Source: Basidiobolus meristosporus CBS 931.73
Lineage: Eukaryota; Basidiobolomycota; Basidiobolomycetes; Basidiobolales; Basidiobolaceae
Assembly: GCA_002104905.1 (NCBI GenBank)
Contig: MCFE01000843.1
Span: 1-31,011 of the forward strand
Reading direction: 5' to 3'
Length of the DNA: 31,011 bases
The notes under the pieces are model-generated. The model did no database searches. It had not been told where the DNA came from and saw only the letters and a list, made by a program, of their open reading frames with translations. Below are positions 9,242-18,077 of the stretch, piece after piece (the stretch's first letter is position 1; every line of letters starts with the position of its first letter). Both the position numbers and the translations under genes were made by a program.

Positions 9242-9997
9242 TTACAGTCTCTTGAGGGTCTTCTTTTTCTTGTCGGTCTTCTTTTCTACCTTCTTGACCG
9301 TTTCGGTGCTGACTGGGGCCGCAGGCTCATCACCCTTCTTTGCGTGGATGCTGGTCATCAATTTGGCGTGTTTGGCGTAATCGTCGTATCTTTCCAGGAG
9401 TAGCTTTCCCGCTTCCTCATTTAACGCGGACTCCGGGTTGGGATAAATCAACAGGCATTTCACGGTGAGCAAGATGTGGGCGATACCATGGTCTGGGTTC
9501 CAGTCCTTTTTCAAGGTATTGACACACACCTCCCCAGTGCTCGATACATTGGGATGGAAGATTTTGGTTTGGAAATAGCCTACACGGACAAGTCAGTTTA
9601 GCAAGCGTCTCGACCATTCAGTACTGCAGCCTGTCTACATACATTTGGGCGGGGTATTGGGAAAGTCGGGGCTCATGATTAGTTTGACTCTGAAATGTCC
9701 CTTTTCGTAGGGCGTTCCCTCTGTGAAATTGTTGCCATTGTTAAGCTGTTGCCGAGCAATGAGGGAGGTTTAGCAAGGTTTAAATACCTGGACCATATAT
9801 CCAGGCCTGAACATCGCAGATGTTGTCGTCATTCACAATGAGCTTGATGCCCTCCAAAGGCGTTGTCTGAATGGTTTGGATTTCTTTTGAGAGTCGCTTG
9901 ATGGCGGCGGGAGAGATATATTCAGCGGATAACTTGGATAGTGAACAGCCGTTGAGCAGGTGAGGATTCTAAGCAACATAAAGGTGATAATTACCAT
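9242..9997 (-). CDS. UBE2S: Ubiquitin-conjugating enzyme E2, UBE2S type (APC/C partner), 187 aa
   Basis: Four exons, 9997-9995, 9932-9788, 9720-9643 and 9579-9242, with introns of 62, 67 and 63 nt that keep one frame. The E2 fold reads [15 protein letters not shown], then [26 protein letters not shown] (H84-P85-N86) and [12 protein letters not shown] with the catalytic Cys at C94. [20 protein letters not shown] follows; this extended form is typical of UBE2S. After the core come a Lys-rich linker and the terminal KKTLKRL, matching the LRRL tail with which UBE2S docks on APC/C to extend Lys11-linked ubiquitin chains in mitosis. Exon 1 would be only the ATG: this is the reading that gives the family's short N-terminus and a normal-sized intron, but a longer first exon is possible. 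The family call is firm; the K11 and APC/C role comes from studied orthologues. Confidence 0.88.
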
Positions 9998-12761
9998 GAT
10001 AAAGACCTTCGAGGTGGAATCCAGGTGCTCGTCGTCAAAGACACTGAGAACCAGTGTGCCTCCCCTCCCTTTTTGTAAGTCTGGTTGAGTCAAAACAAAA
10101 CAAACTGAGGATTTTTCTGTAACATTCAATCATCCAATCATCTGGGCGGGTTTGGGAACGGAATTGCAATAAACAAACATTCGGACCCATGTTGGCTCAG
10201 TCCTAGGGATTTTACTGCCGGCCAGCACGTCCCTTGTTACTCTACCTCTCAATCTCGATGGAAATGAATGTTGCTGCCTATTCAGTGCTTAGCAGTGAAT
10301 ACAGTGAACCTGGAACTCGGAGCATAGCCATTCCTTATCCCAGTCTATGAACCACCACCCAATTCTCCCCGGAAAGCATGGCCCCAGAACACAATGCTCT
10401 GTGCATACAATTTGACTGCTTTATTCCGGCAACAGTATTCAGGGTATGTCACCCGCCTCGCATTGTCCCAGCTGCCTTGTGCATTCAACTCACATCAAGT
10501 AGTCTTATTGGCAGCAACTAAGTGGATGCTTACAACTCGCGACCGGCTGGTGTGGCCGCGAAGCACTCTCATATACATAGTAGCTTGGCGCACTTGATTG
10601 TGAACCAGGTGAAGGTGCCATCCGATGTGTAGATCACTAAACACAACCTAAGAGCGGTCCCCAAAAGGCACATTGAGCACCGTCCTTTCGGCAAGATCCT
10701 TTCATTTGGTAGCACCGCTTAATCAGCCCTTCCCCACGAAGTCCGATACACCTAACCGGGATTTCAAAAAATCACCGATCCATGGCTACAAATGATGAAC
10801 TACTCGAGATCAACTGCAGCAGCGTTCACATGGCTGTGCTCAACTCTGGTGACCTGCATGACTGAAATTCAAATATGATGATTCACATGAGCCTTGACTG
10901 TGTTTGGGTTGATATCGAAATTGCCCCGCTGTAGAAAGTCGTCAGCGATATGGCAGGTTGAAACGGTCATAGTTGGATCCGCCTGTCTTGTACCCTTTGG
11001 TGGTTTGATGACAAGGGTGCTTATGAGCTCAGGTTTTAGACAGCGGCCTAGGGATGTCGAGCCATGTGCTGATACAGCAAGGTACAGTGAGACACTCTAC
11101 CTAGAGGCATCGTCCATTTTTGTATGGCAAGTAGAGCAGCAGCACACCATAGTCCGTTTTCCTAGTGTTGAGGCGCAGGCCGATAGGATCTATTCTACGC
11201 ATAGTGTTTGTCGAGTACCCATCAAAGGCCGAGTATGCCTGCTTGTCACTCTCGAGGACACGTCCAGAAAAGGGAATACAGTGGTATGTTCCCGTCGAGA
11301 TTTTGGGGCTTGCTCATCCGCCCTGCCCTACAATCGTCATGAGCACTGCTGGCAACTCTAGGGCTTGACTGAACCTATCGTAGAGTGACGTAGTCCTCGA
11401 AAGACAAGGATTCACTGATATCAACCTCCATCCGTTCATTGGACAACACTCCAACACCTTATTTGATGGAAGCCAGGAAGCAAGTCATCACCAAGTGCCA
11501 AAATCACTTTCCAGCCATAAGCCAATTCTATTTGCTGGCGCCGTTTCACCGACAGAGCATGAGAAACTTGAAACCTCTTGTTGGGTCTGATTCATCAGAT
11601 AAGCAAAGCAGTATGCCAGCACCGAAGTCGAACAGCGCGGGAAAGCTGTTCACTACCCCACGAGGGACTGCGCACACGAGGCTCGTTGAGGGTGCCTTCA
11701 ACAGCAGGGAACTCCACTACAGCTAGACCGTTGCAGCTCCAGCTTCAGCTCATTAAATATCTCACATATGCCGTAGTGGTCTGTCGGGGTAGCTGCAAAA
11801 CCCCACACACCAGAGGAAGCACAGGGAATCCTGCAAACGTGGATTCAGGAATGTTGATTAAGTAGACGCGGTATGAGCGCTCCGACCCTGCTTGGGCAGC
11901 AAACCGAGCGTTTGTTATTTGTCATGGCCAGCGGCTCGTATCATAATCCCCAGCCCAAGCAAGCACAGGGAAACCAAGCTACGAGAATCGTGTCCCGCAC
12001 TCATATCTGATGTGCGAAGATCAATTTTGTTCCTTCATCAGGACTGAATGATGCGGACCCTCTGCATGTGTATGGGACCTGCACAACCAACTAGCAGACC
12101 TCCATCTGGTGCTAAATGAATCATCAGCAATCCTCAATCCACCAATATGGCATTGGGTTGAACGAAGTTGGGCATCGGATCACGGACAGATCTCACTCTT
12201 GACCAATCGAGATCGAGGACGTTGCTTAGCAACTGTGTACGTGTATAGGACTGACACAAAGTTTGTTAAAGTTCTGAGCGATACCAGCTACGGCATTTTC
12301 TATTCCCGCCTGCATTGTAGCATCCTCGAACACCTAAAGCAGTCTACGGAATCCATTGAGAGTCGACCGAATTTAGATTCGGCTCATCTCAGGGTGGAAA
12401 ATTTTGCTCACTTCCAAACTGGACTGACTTTAAGACACCCAAAACACTTGATTCTGTGCTTGGAGAAATTGCTTAATTTGCCCATGGCCATCCATATTTG
12501 TCAGACCAATTTAAATTTAGCAGGTGAGCCTGCCCTGGACACACCACGGCCTACCGCGAGTAAGATCAACATATATATTGAGCGGAGATTCGGTGTGGAC
12601 TGGCTGATCTTAAAACTTCGCACTCTCGCACAATTCCTTTCCTACCTTTCCAACTTGTAACCCCGGTTTGGCGTACTCTTTCTCTTTCGTCTTCTAGCTG
12701 TTGATACTTTTTTGGGGATTCTAAGCTATTCTTTCCATTTACTGGCTACTCTCTACGTCTC
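9998..12761. other. Long intergenic stretch, no supportable gene
   Basis: About 2.8 kb with two longer open frames on the plus strand, 10894-11361 (155 codons) and 12109-12660 (183 codons, beginning at GTG with an ATG-less start). Neither shows a family motif, signal peptide or sensible splice extension, so I did not call them genes. The last 100 bases are pyrimidine-rich (ctctttcgtcttctag) and look like the leader of the next gene, possibly with a 5'-UTR intron acceptor at ttctag. Confidence 0.45.
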
Positions 12762-13189
12762 ATGTATAACTCCACCCGTACCCACCCAGTCCTTCCTCCC
12801 TTCGGCGTGTTCAAAGTTTCTGAGGGTTCTTCAGCGCCTTCTAATCAATACATGGTCCAGTCGGTGGAGGCCCACCATAGCGCCATGTTTCATCCGGGTG
12901 CCGTTGGAATGGGGATTAGCCTGGCTGCCCAACAATCCATGCAGCAGGTGAACAGTGGAGGCTATGAGTACCCTCCTTTAAGATTGCCTCTACACCCACA
13001 AAGGTCGGGCCCTGAAGTGAGGGAACATGAACTCTTCGACAAAGCGTCAGACAGAAGAGGCCTTTACCAGGACGACGAGAATGAAGTTGTTTATCAGGTA
13101 GCTTCTTTGTTATCCCGCTTCGCTATCTCCCATTACTAAATCCGGTTTTCTAGGCGGCCAGGATCTTGATTAGCCTGTCCTCGAGCTAA
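12762..13189 (+). CDS. Unrecognised short protein, two exons, 123 aa
   Basis: I read exons 12762-13097 and 13154-13189 with a 56-nt intron (cag|GTAGCT ... actaaat ... ttctag) that falls exactly between codons. I do not recognise the product. It lacks a signal peptide or membrane segment. The N-terminal 70 residues are rich in Ser, Gln, Met and His (for example AAQQSMQQVNSGGYEY). A charged segment follows (REHELFDKASDRRGLYQDDE), and the second exon adds only AARILISLSSS and the stop, so that the end reads as a short amphipathic helix plus a Ser tail. Short helices of this kind occur in transcription co-regulators, but that is only a resemblance. The ATG sits after a long pyrimidine-rich leader. 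The clean splice, frame continuity and biased composition support a real gene; RNA data would settle it. Confidence 0.5.
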
Positions 13190-14168
13190 CTTCCTTGTCG
13201 GGTTAGCACCTAACCACTTACACTTTGCACTGGAGAGCAACACCGACCTTAGCTATTGACCATGATCTGCCCAACAACATAACTATCAAAACAAAAACAA
13301 AAAGTGCAGACTTGCAAGTCTCTTATGTATATATTATCCCTGTATCCTATAGTCATTATCTTCACAAGGATTATACACATTGTTGTGCTGTTCCCCCCTC
13401 CCCCCGTTCGTAAGTCTATATCTCTTTAAATTGGCATTAGTTCTATATTTACCATCATTGAGTACACATGGATTTATTCAGCATGAGTCATTGATGGTAT
13501 TATCTTCTCTTGATGTTGCCCCACAACACTTGACTTCCCAAGAAGAACCAAATAAAAGGTTCTCCCCTATTTGCATTCCCAAAGCACGACTGGTGACGAG
13601 ATTTCGAAGCAACATGGGAACGGTAATCTTCCCAATACGAACCATGTGTGTCGAGTATGGATATGGGCCATTGTGGGCTGGGTGTAAGAACCATTCAAGC
13701 CGCCTCTGTTTCCATAGTAGCCGTGTCCTGGCTCAACACCCAACATCAACGACTTCCAAATCTGTGTGCCCAAAGAGTTGTAGTCAGCACATGAGCTGCG
13801 TCGCATGAGGGTCAAGTACCCAATGATTTCCAATGGATTAGCTGATTTCGATTTTGAGGGAGGTGACTCCCCACGCCATGATGATTGGTCGAGGCGGTGC
13901 ACCCTACTCAATCGGTGCTTCGGAAGCTTGGTGTCGACCCATCTATCCGGTAATGTGAAACGGGGTAACTATTCCAAATCCGAGATTCGAAAGTTGATTT
14001 TGGCATTCCAAATTGATTGGGATGGTCGGAAAGGGTTCCAGCCGAATATATTAGGCATCCAGATAGCGGTTGGACATCAAGAGGGCCCAACGTCGGTTAG
14101 TTTCATGGAGAGTGATATATAAGGATAGACAGTTCAGTCCACCACAGTTACGGCATGGAAAGAGACAT
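13190..14168. other. Intergenic region before the inverted repeat
   Basis: Contains the 3' flank of the short unrecognised gene (A-rich tracts near 13287-13310 and an AATAAA at 13549-13554 that may end its transcript). Open frames at 13380-13808, 13567-13911 and 13805-14122 carry no motif. Confidence 0.45.
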
Positions 14169-14192
14169 CTCAGGTTGTTGGTCAGTGTGGAT

Positions 14193-14198
14193 TTTATT
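14193..14198 (-). terminator. poly(A) signal, left Kre9/Knh1-like copy
   Basis: AATAAA on the minus strand, 197 nt past the stop and about 24 nt inside the outer edge of the arm, where cleavage would be expected. Confidence 0.55.
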
Positions 14199-14394
14199 CA
14201 GTGATCAAAGCAAAACTAGGTGATAAGTGGATGAGCCAAGATGGGATTGTCGTCACCAACTGGTCGTAGCCTTCCAAATGCCGAGTCGGCCTTTCAAGTT
14301 AGCAGGTTAAGAGCATACATGTGATTCAGTGAGAGGGGAGGCACCATTCGCACCCAACCTAACTCCCACACTCCCACTCGCGCTCACCCTATCC

Positions 14395-14793
14395 TTAGTC
14401 AAAGATGTTCTTCAGCTTGAACGAGTTCGAGTCGAGAAGGCACTTTTGGTTGTCGCTGGTCGAGGCACCGACTTGGAAGTGGTAATTGCCGGTGGGGACA
14501 TCCAACGGCAAGGTGAAGTCGACGGAGCCCCAGGTGTCAGCGGGCTTGTTGGGAGTTACAAAGACCTCGTTGTAGGTGTTGTCATTGCTCACCAGGGCGA
14601 TGGTGGTAACGGTCTTGACCTTTGAGGCGCCGGTATCCCAGGAGATTCCCTGGTTGGTTCCGGTGTTCCAGGTGAGTCCTGGGATGTTGGGGGGCGAGGT
14701 GAGTCTCCAACCCTTGCAGCTGGATGGCACTGGAGCAGCCTGAGTGGTGAGAGCGGCGGCGAGGGCAAGAAGAGCGGTGTTGGCGATGTACAT
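14395..14793 (-). CDS. Kre9/Knh1-like small secreted protein, left copy, 132 aa
   Basis: Intronless. MYIANTALLALAAALTTQAA is a typical signal peptide. The mature part is a single Ig-like domain of the Kre9/Knh1 N-terminal type (Ser-Thr-rich GPI-anchored family): LTSPPNIPGLTWNTGTNQGI, then SWDTG, VTTIALVSND, a SVDFTLPLDVPTGNYHFQVG strand pair, and a C-terminal strand. Cysteines at 26 and 118 may form one disulfide. The Ser/Thr-rich stalk and GPI signal of the classic proteins are absent, so it should be released or held non-covalently at the wall. Family members are linked to beta-1,6-glucan and cell-wall assembly; the function of short soluble forms is unknown. The predicted protein is identical to the right-arm copy, and the two genes are transcribed away from each other. 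Confidence 0.85.
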   Translation of the reverse strand: MYIANTALLALAAALTTQAAPVPSSCKGWRLTSPPNIPGLTWNTGTNQGISWDTGASKVKTVTTIALVSNDNTYNEVFVTPNKPADTWGSVDFTLPLDVPTGNYHFQVGASTSDNQKCLLDSNSFKLKNIFD

Positions 14794-14848
14794 GTTAAAG
14801 AGATATCGAAGAGTGGATGCTTATTGGGATGAGGGTGACGGGGAGTGC

Positions 14849-14855
14849 TTTTATA
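14849..14855 (-). promoter_or_regulatory. TATA box, left Kre9/Knh1-like copy
   Basis: TATAAAA on the minus strand, 56 nt before the ATG; exact mirror of 15531-15537. Confidence 0.65.
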
Positions 14856-15058
14856 GGTGAGAGGAGTAAGACAAGGCAAGGCGGAGATGGCGCATTGGTA
14901 AATGCGAGAGGCTCGGAGTATACGAGGAAAAGAGCAGGAATGGCCAGTGGGCTCAACCTAACGTGCGTAATGACAGGTAGGTTAGGCAGCGAATACAGTC
15001 AATGCGTGCATTAGACAACACTCGACTTTCAACTTTACTGCGTGTAACGTAAGTGGCG

Positions 15059-15327
15059 TCAAGTTGAAGATCAGTGATGGTAGAGGAAGGATTTGGAAAC
15101 ACTCCTTGGTAGTCATAGTGTTACACATCCTACCAGCTTGGTGACTTTCCAGGTTTGAAACCCACCAAGCGGCCAGTTCAAGTTAAAAATATCAGTGCTT
15201 CTGGATATGAATAGATATTGTGAAACAGATCTTCGTCATGCTACCTTTAGTCTTTTTAATATGAATTAAAATAGGCATGATCAACATCCGTAGTTCATTA
15301 GAAAATAAAGCAGTATCATCCTCATAG
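15059..15327. other. Spacer between the inverted-repeat arms
   Basis: 269 bases that are unique within the window and lie between the two divergent upstream regions, therefore the shared central part of both promoters. It holds two adjacent imperfect hairpins (15107-15170) and, to their right, an A/T-rich half. No open frame of interest. Confidence 0.8.
15107..15170. repeat. Two back-to-back imperfect hairpins
   Basis: First: TGGTAG (15107-15112) pairs with CTACCA (15130-15135), with an inner GTGTTACAC palindrome. Second, directly abutting: GCTTGGTG (15136-15143) pairs with CACCAAGC (15163-15170), with an inner GGTTTGAAACC palindrome. Neither folds as a tRNA cloverleaf. Function unknown. Confidence 0.6.
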
Positions 15328-15530
15328 CGCCACTAATGTTACACTCCGTAAAGTTGAAAGTCAAGTGTTGTCTAATGCACGCATTGACTGTATTCGCTGC
15401 CTAACCTACCTGCCATTACGCACGTTAGGTTGAGCCCACTGGTCATTCCTGCTCTTTTCCTCGTATACTCCGAGCCTCTCGCATTTACCAATGCGCCATC
15501 TCCGCCTTGCCTTGTCTTACTCCTCTCACC

Positions 15531-15537
15531 TATAAAA
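15531..15537 (+). promoter_or_regulatory. TATA box, right Kre9/Knh1-like copy
   Basis: TATAAAA 56 nt before the ATG, followed by a C/T-rich leader. Confidence 0.65.
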
Positions 15538-15592
15538 GCACTCCCCGTCACCCTCATCCCAATAAGCATCCACTCTTCGATATCTCTTTAAC

Positions 15593-15991
15593 ATGTACAT
15601 CGCCAACACCGCTCTTCTTGCCCTCGCCGCCGCTCTCACCACTCAGGCTGCTCCAGTGCCATCCAGCTGCAAGGGTTGGAGACTCACCTCGCCCCCCAAC
15701 ATCCCAGGACTCACCTGGAACACCGGAACCAACCAGGGAATCTCCTGGGATACCGGCGCCTCAAAGGTCAAGACCGTTACCACCATCGCCCTGGTGAGCA
15801 ATGACAACACCTACAACGAGGTCTTTGTAACTCCCAACAAGCCCGCTGACACCTGGGGCTCCGTCGACTTCACCTTGCCGTTGGATGTCCCCACCGGCAA
15901 TTACCACTTCCAAGTCGGTGCCTCGACCAGCGACAACCAAAAGTGCCTTCTCGACTCGAACTCGTTCAAGCTGAAGAACATCTTTGACTAA
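15593..15991 (+). CDS. Kre9/Knh1-like small secreted protein, right copy, 132 aa
   Basis: Encodes the same 132 residues as the left copy: a signal peptide of about 19 residues, one Kre9/Knh1-type Ig-like domain (TSPPNIPGLTW...SWDTG...PTGNYHFQVG), two cysteines and no GPI signal. I saw no nucleotide difference between the two reading frames, including the antisense frame, so even silent sites agree. That points to very recent duplication or ongoing gene conversion. Promoter, leader, coding part, 3'-UTR and poly(A) signal are all inside the arm, so both copies should be expressible. The 800-nt region between the two start codons is shared, with only the central 269 nt asymmetric. Confidence 0.85.
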   Translation: MYIANTALLALAAALTTQAAPVPSSCKGWRLTSPPNIPGLTWNTGTNQGISWDTGASKVKTVTTIALVSNDNTYNEVFVTPNKPADTWGSVDFTLPLDVPTGNYHFQVGASTSDNQKCLLDSNSFKLKNIFD

Positions 15992-16187
15992 GGATAGGGT
16001 GAGCGCGAGTGGGAGTGTGGGAGTTAGGTTGGGTGCGAATGGTGCCTCCCCTCTCACTGAATCACATGTATGCTCTTAACCTGCTAACTTGAAAGGCCGA
16101 CTCGGCATTTGGAAGGCTACGACCAGTTGGTGACGACAATCCCATCTTGGCTCATCCACTTATCACCTAGTTTTGCTTTGATCACTG

Positions 16188-16193
16188 AATAAA
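16188..16193 (+). terminator. poly(A) signal, right Kre9/Knh1-like copy
   Basis: AATAAA 197 nt after the TAA stop; mirror of 14193-14198. Confidence 0.55.
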
Positions 16194-16217
16194 ATCCACA
16201 CTGACCAACAACCTGAG

Positions 16218-16686
16218 GTTACTCCTTCAATACCTTGTGTTAAACCTGACTAATACAATTCAATGCCCAAGTGGCTATTACTTTCTTTGGTAGCACTACC
16301 ACATGCCGTACACGAAAACGGCCCAAATTTCGCGCATCATCCAGCGGCAGCCCTTTTCTTGTCCGCTCCACTCGGGTATTTAGCTATCAGGCCCATAGTT
16401 GCCTGTCCAGGGATGGTCATCATCACCTCCATCAAGGCCAGAGTCTGAAATAGAATCGGCAATATCGACCGGTGGGAGACCTCTTTCAGCTGAGCATCAC
16501 CCAGGCCCTTCCCGATTTCAAAATGCACCGAAAACGAATCAGGCTGATACCAGAATAGAGAGTGGCGTTTATTATAGAATGTTGAGGTTGTGGATCCTCC
16601 GATTTGGGAAGATTGTCATGTTACAATATCTCGAGTATTTTGGAACGGAAATGGATGATTAGGAAACGATTAAAATACACAGAAGA
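16218..16686. other. Intergenic gap between convergent genes
   Basis: Lies between the right-arm secreted-protein gene (+) and fumarylacetoacetase (-). Short open frames on both strands have no motif. No clear AATAAA for the minus-strand gene was found. Confidence 0.5.
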
Positions 16687-18021
16687 TTATAATTGATCAT
16701 AGTTGACGGCAGGAAGGATCTTGCCTACGCAATCACCGAATCCAACAATGTATCCATCACCTTGGCAGAATCCGGTCATCAGCACCTCGTCACCATCCTC
16801 GATGAACTTGCGCTTGATACCTCCGAGATCCAACTCCTTTTGTCCAGACCAGGTGAGCTCCAAAAGGGAGCCGAAGGAATCTTCGGTAGGTCCTGAGATG
16901 GTACCACTGCCGCAGAGATCTCCCGTGCGCATGTTACATCCGTTCACCGCATGGTGGGTGAGCTGTTGCTTGAATGACCAGTACATGTACTTCAAATTGG
17001 AGCGGGTGACGGTATGGTACTCGGAACCACCGCTGGGTTTGATTTGAACCTCAAGGTTGATGTCATATCCGGCCTTCTCATTGTCCTTAAGGTAAGGCAA
17101 TGGCTGGGGCTCTTGCTTGGGTTGCTCAACCAAGAAGGGCTCCAATGCCTCGAGTGAGACCACCCAAGGAGAGATGGTAGTACCGAAGTTCTTTCCGAGG
17201 AAAGGTCCCAAGGGGACGTATTCCCATGATTGAATATCACGAGCGCTCCAGTCATTCATCACGACTACACCGAAAATGTGATCCTTGGCAGAGCGCAGAG
17301 AAATAGGCTCTCCAAGCTGGTTACCAGTGCCAACCAAGAACGCCATCTCCAACTCGTAGTCCAAACGAACTGATGGTCCGAAAACAGGTGGTTCACCCTT
17401 AACAGCAACTCTCTGGCCGTTGGGACGAACAAGGTCAGTGCCGGAGACGACGACGCTGGAGGCTCGGCCGTGGTATCCAACAGGGAGATGAGTCCAGTTA
17501 GGCATGAGGGCATTTTCCTTTCCACGGAACATGATCCCAACGTTGGTAGCATGCTCCTTGGAAGCGTAGAAATCGGTGTAATCACCGATCTCGGCTGGGA
17601 GATGCATCTTGGCAGCGCTTTGCGCGACGAATGCCTTGGCCCTCAACTCAGCATTGTCACGAAGAGTGGCATTGTCGGCAGACAAGAGGCTTTGAAGGGC
17701 TTTACGGACCGCGGACCAGACAGGCTTTCCGAGGCTCATGTACTGGTTCAAAGTGGATTGAGAGAAAACTTCTTTGGCGTTAAGTCCAGAAACACCATCG
17801 AGGAGTCCGGCCTCAGCGACAACACTCAAGTCCACAATTTGATCACCAATGGCGACACCAACTCTGGGTGAAGTCTGCGAAAATTCAAGGTTTAGTAAAC
17901 TGGGCCTGAGAACACTCTACTTTCCGCATGAGGAAGCTACCTTTTCAGCGGTGGAGAACACACCGAATGGTAAGTTTTGAATAGGGAAATGAGAGTCGGT
18001 GGAAACGTTGATGAAAGACAT
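16687..18021 (-). CDS. FAH: Fumarylacetoacetase, 422 aa
   Basis: Hydrolyses 4-fumarylacetoacetate to fumarate and acetoacetate, the last step of phenylalanine/tyrosine (homogentisate) catabolism, in the cytosol. Two exons, 18021-17941 and 17874-16687, with a 66-nt intron (GTAGCT...ttactaaac...GCAG) between codons. The N-terminus [20 protein letters not shown] followed by VFSTAEK matches the family start, and length is close to the roughly 420 usual. The active-site set is present, two positions later than in the mammalian enzyme: metal ligand D128 (in GDYTDFY), catalytic H135 (EHATNVG), E201 and E203 (DYELEMAF) and D235 (MNDWSARD), then [20 protein letters not shown]. In many fungi the gene clusters with hmgA and maiA; here the neighbours are unrelated. 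Intact, and the most certain gene in the window. Confidence 0.97.
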
Positions 18022-18070
18022 TTTGGTATGAATGAAGCTGGTGACGATTGTAATGGCCTGGGGCGAATCA

Positions 18071-18077
18071 ATTTATA
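18071..18077 (-). promoter_or_regulatory. TATA box of the fumarylacetoacetase gene
   Basis: TATAAAT on the minus strand, 50 nt before the ATG. Confidence 0.55.

Larger units (their letters stand above)
14169..15058. repeat. Left arm of an 890-bp inverted repeat
   Basis: The reverse complement of 15328-16217; coordinates of matching bases sum to 30386. By eye, 14169-15022 differs from its partner at only two positions (14943/15443 and 14973/15413, both transitions). Similarity then decays over the last 36 bases to the spacer. The outer edge is abrupt: the flanks on the two sides share nothing. The arm contains a complete gene from upstream region to poly(A) signal. Confidence 0.97.
15328..16217. 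repeat. Right arm of the 890-bp inverted repeat
   Basis: Partner of 14169-15058 in opposite orientation. The outer boundary at 16217 falls 24 nt after the AATAAA of the enclosed gene, so the duplicated unit ends about where its transcript should end. Confidence 0.97.

Noticed and set aside
10894-11361. 155-codon plus-strand open frame
   Set aside because: No motif, leader, splice logic or promoter, and composition like random translation.
12109-12660. 183-codon plus-strand open frame
   Set aside because: Starts at GTG without a nearby ATG at its head and shows no family pattern. Its length alone is not enough in a window of this size.
14817-15014. Mirrored frames (also 15372-15569) that look like a second gene in each arm
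   Set aside because: They cover the TATA box and leader of the Kre9/Knh1-like genes and are conserved only because the arms are copies.
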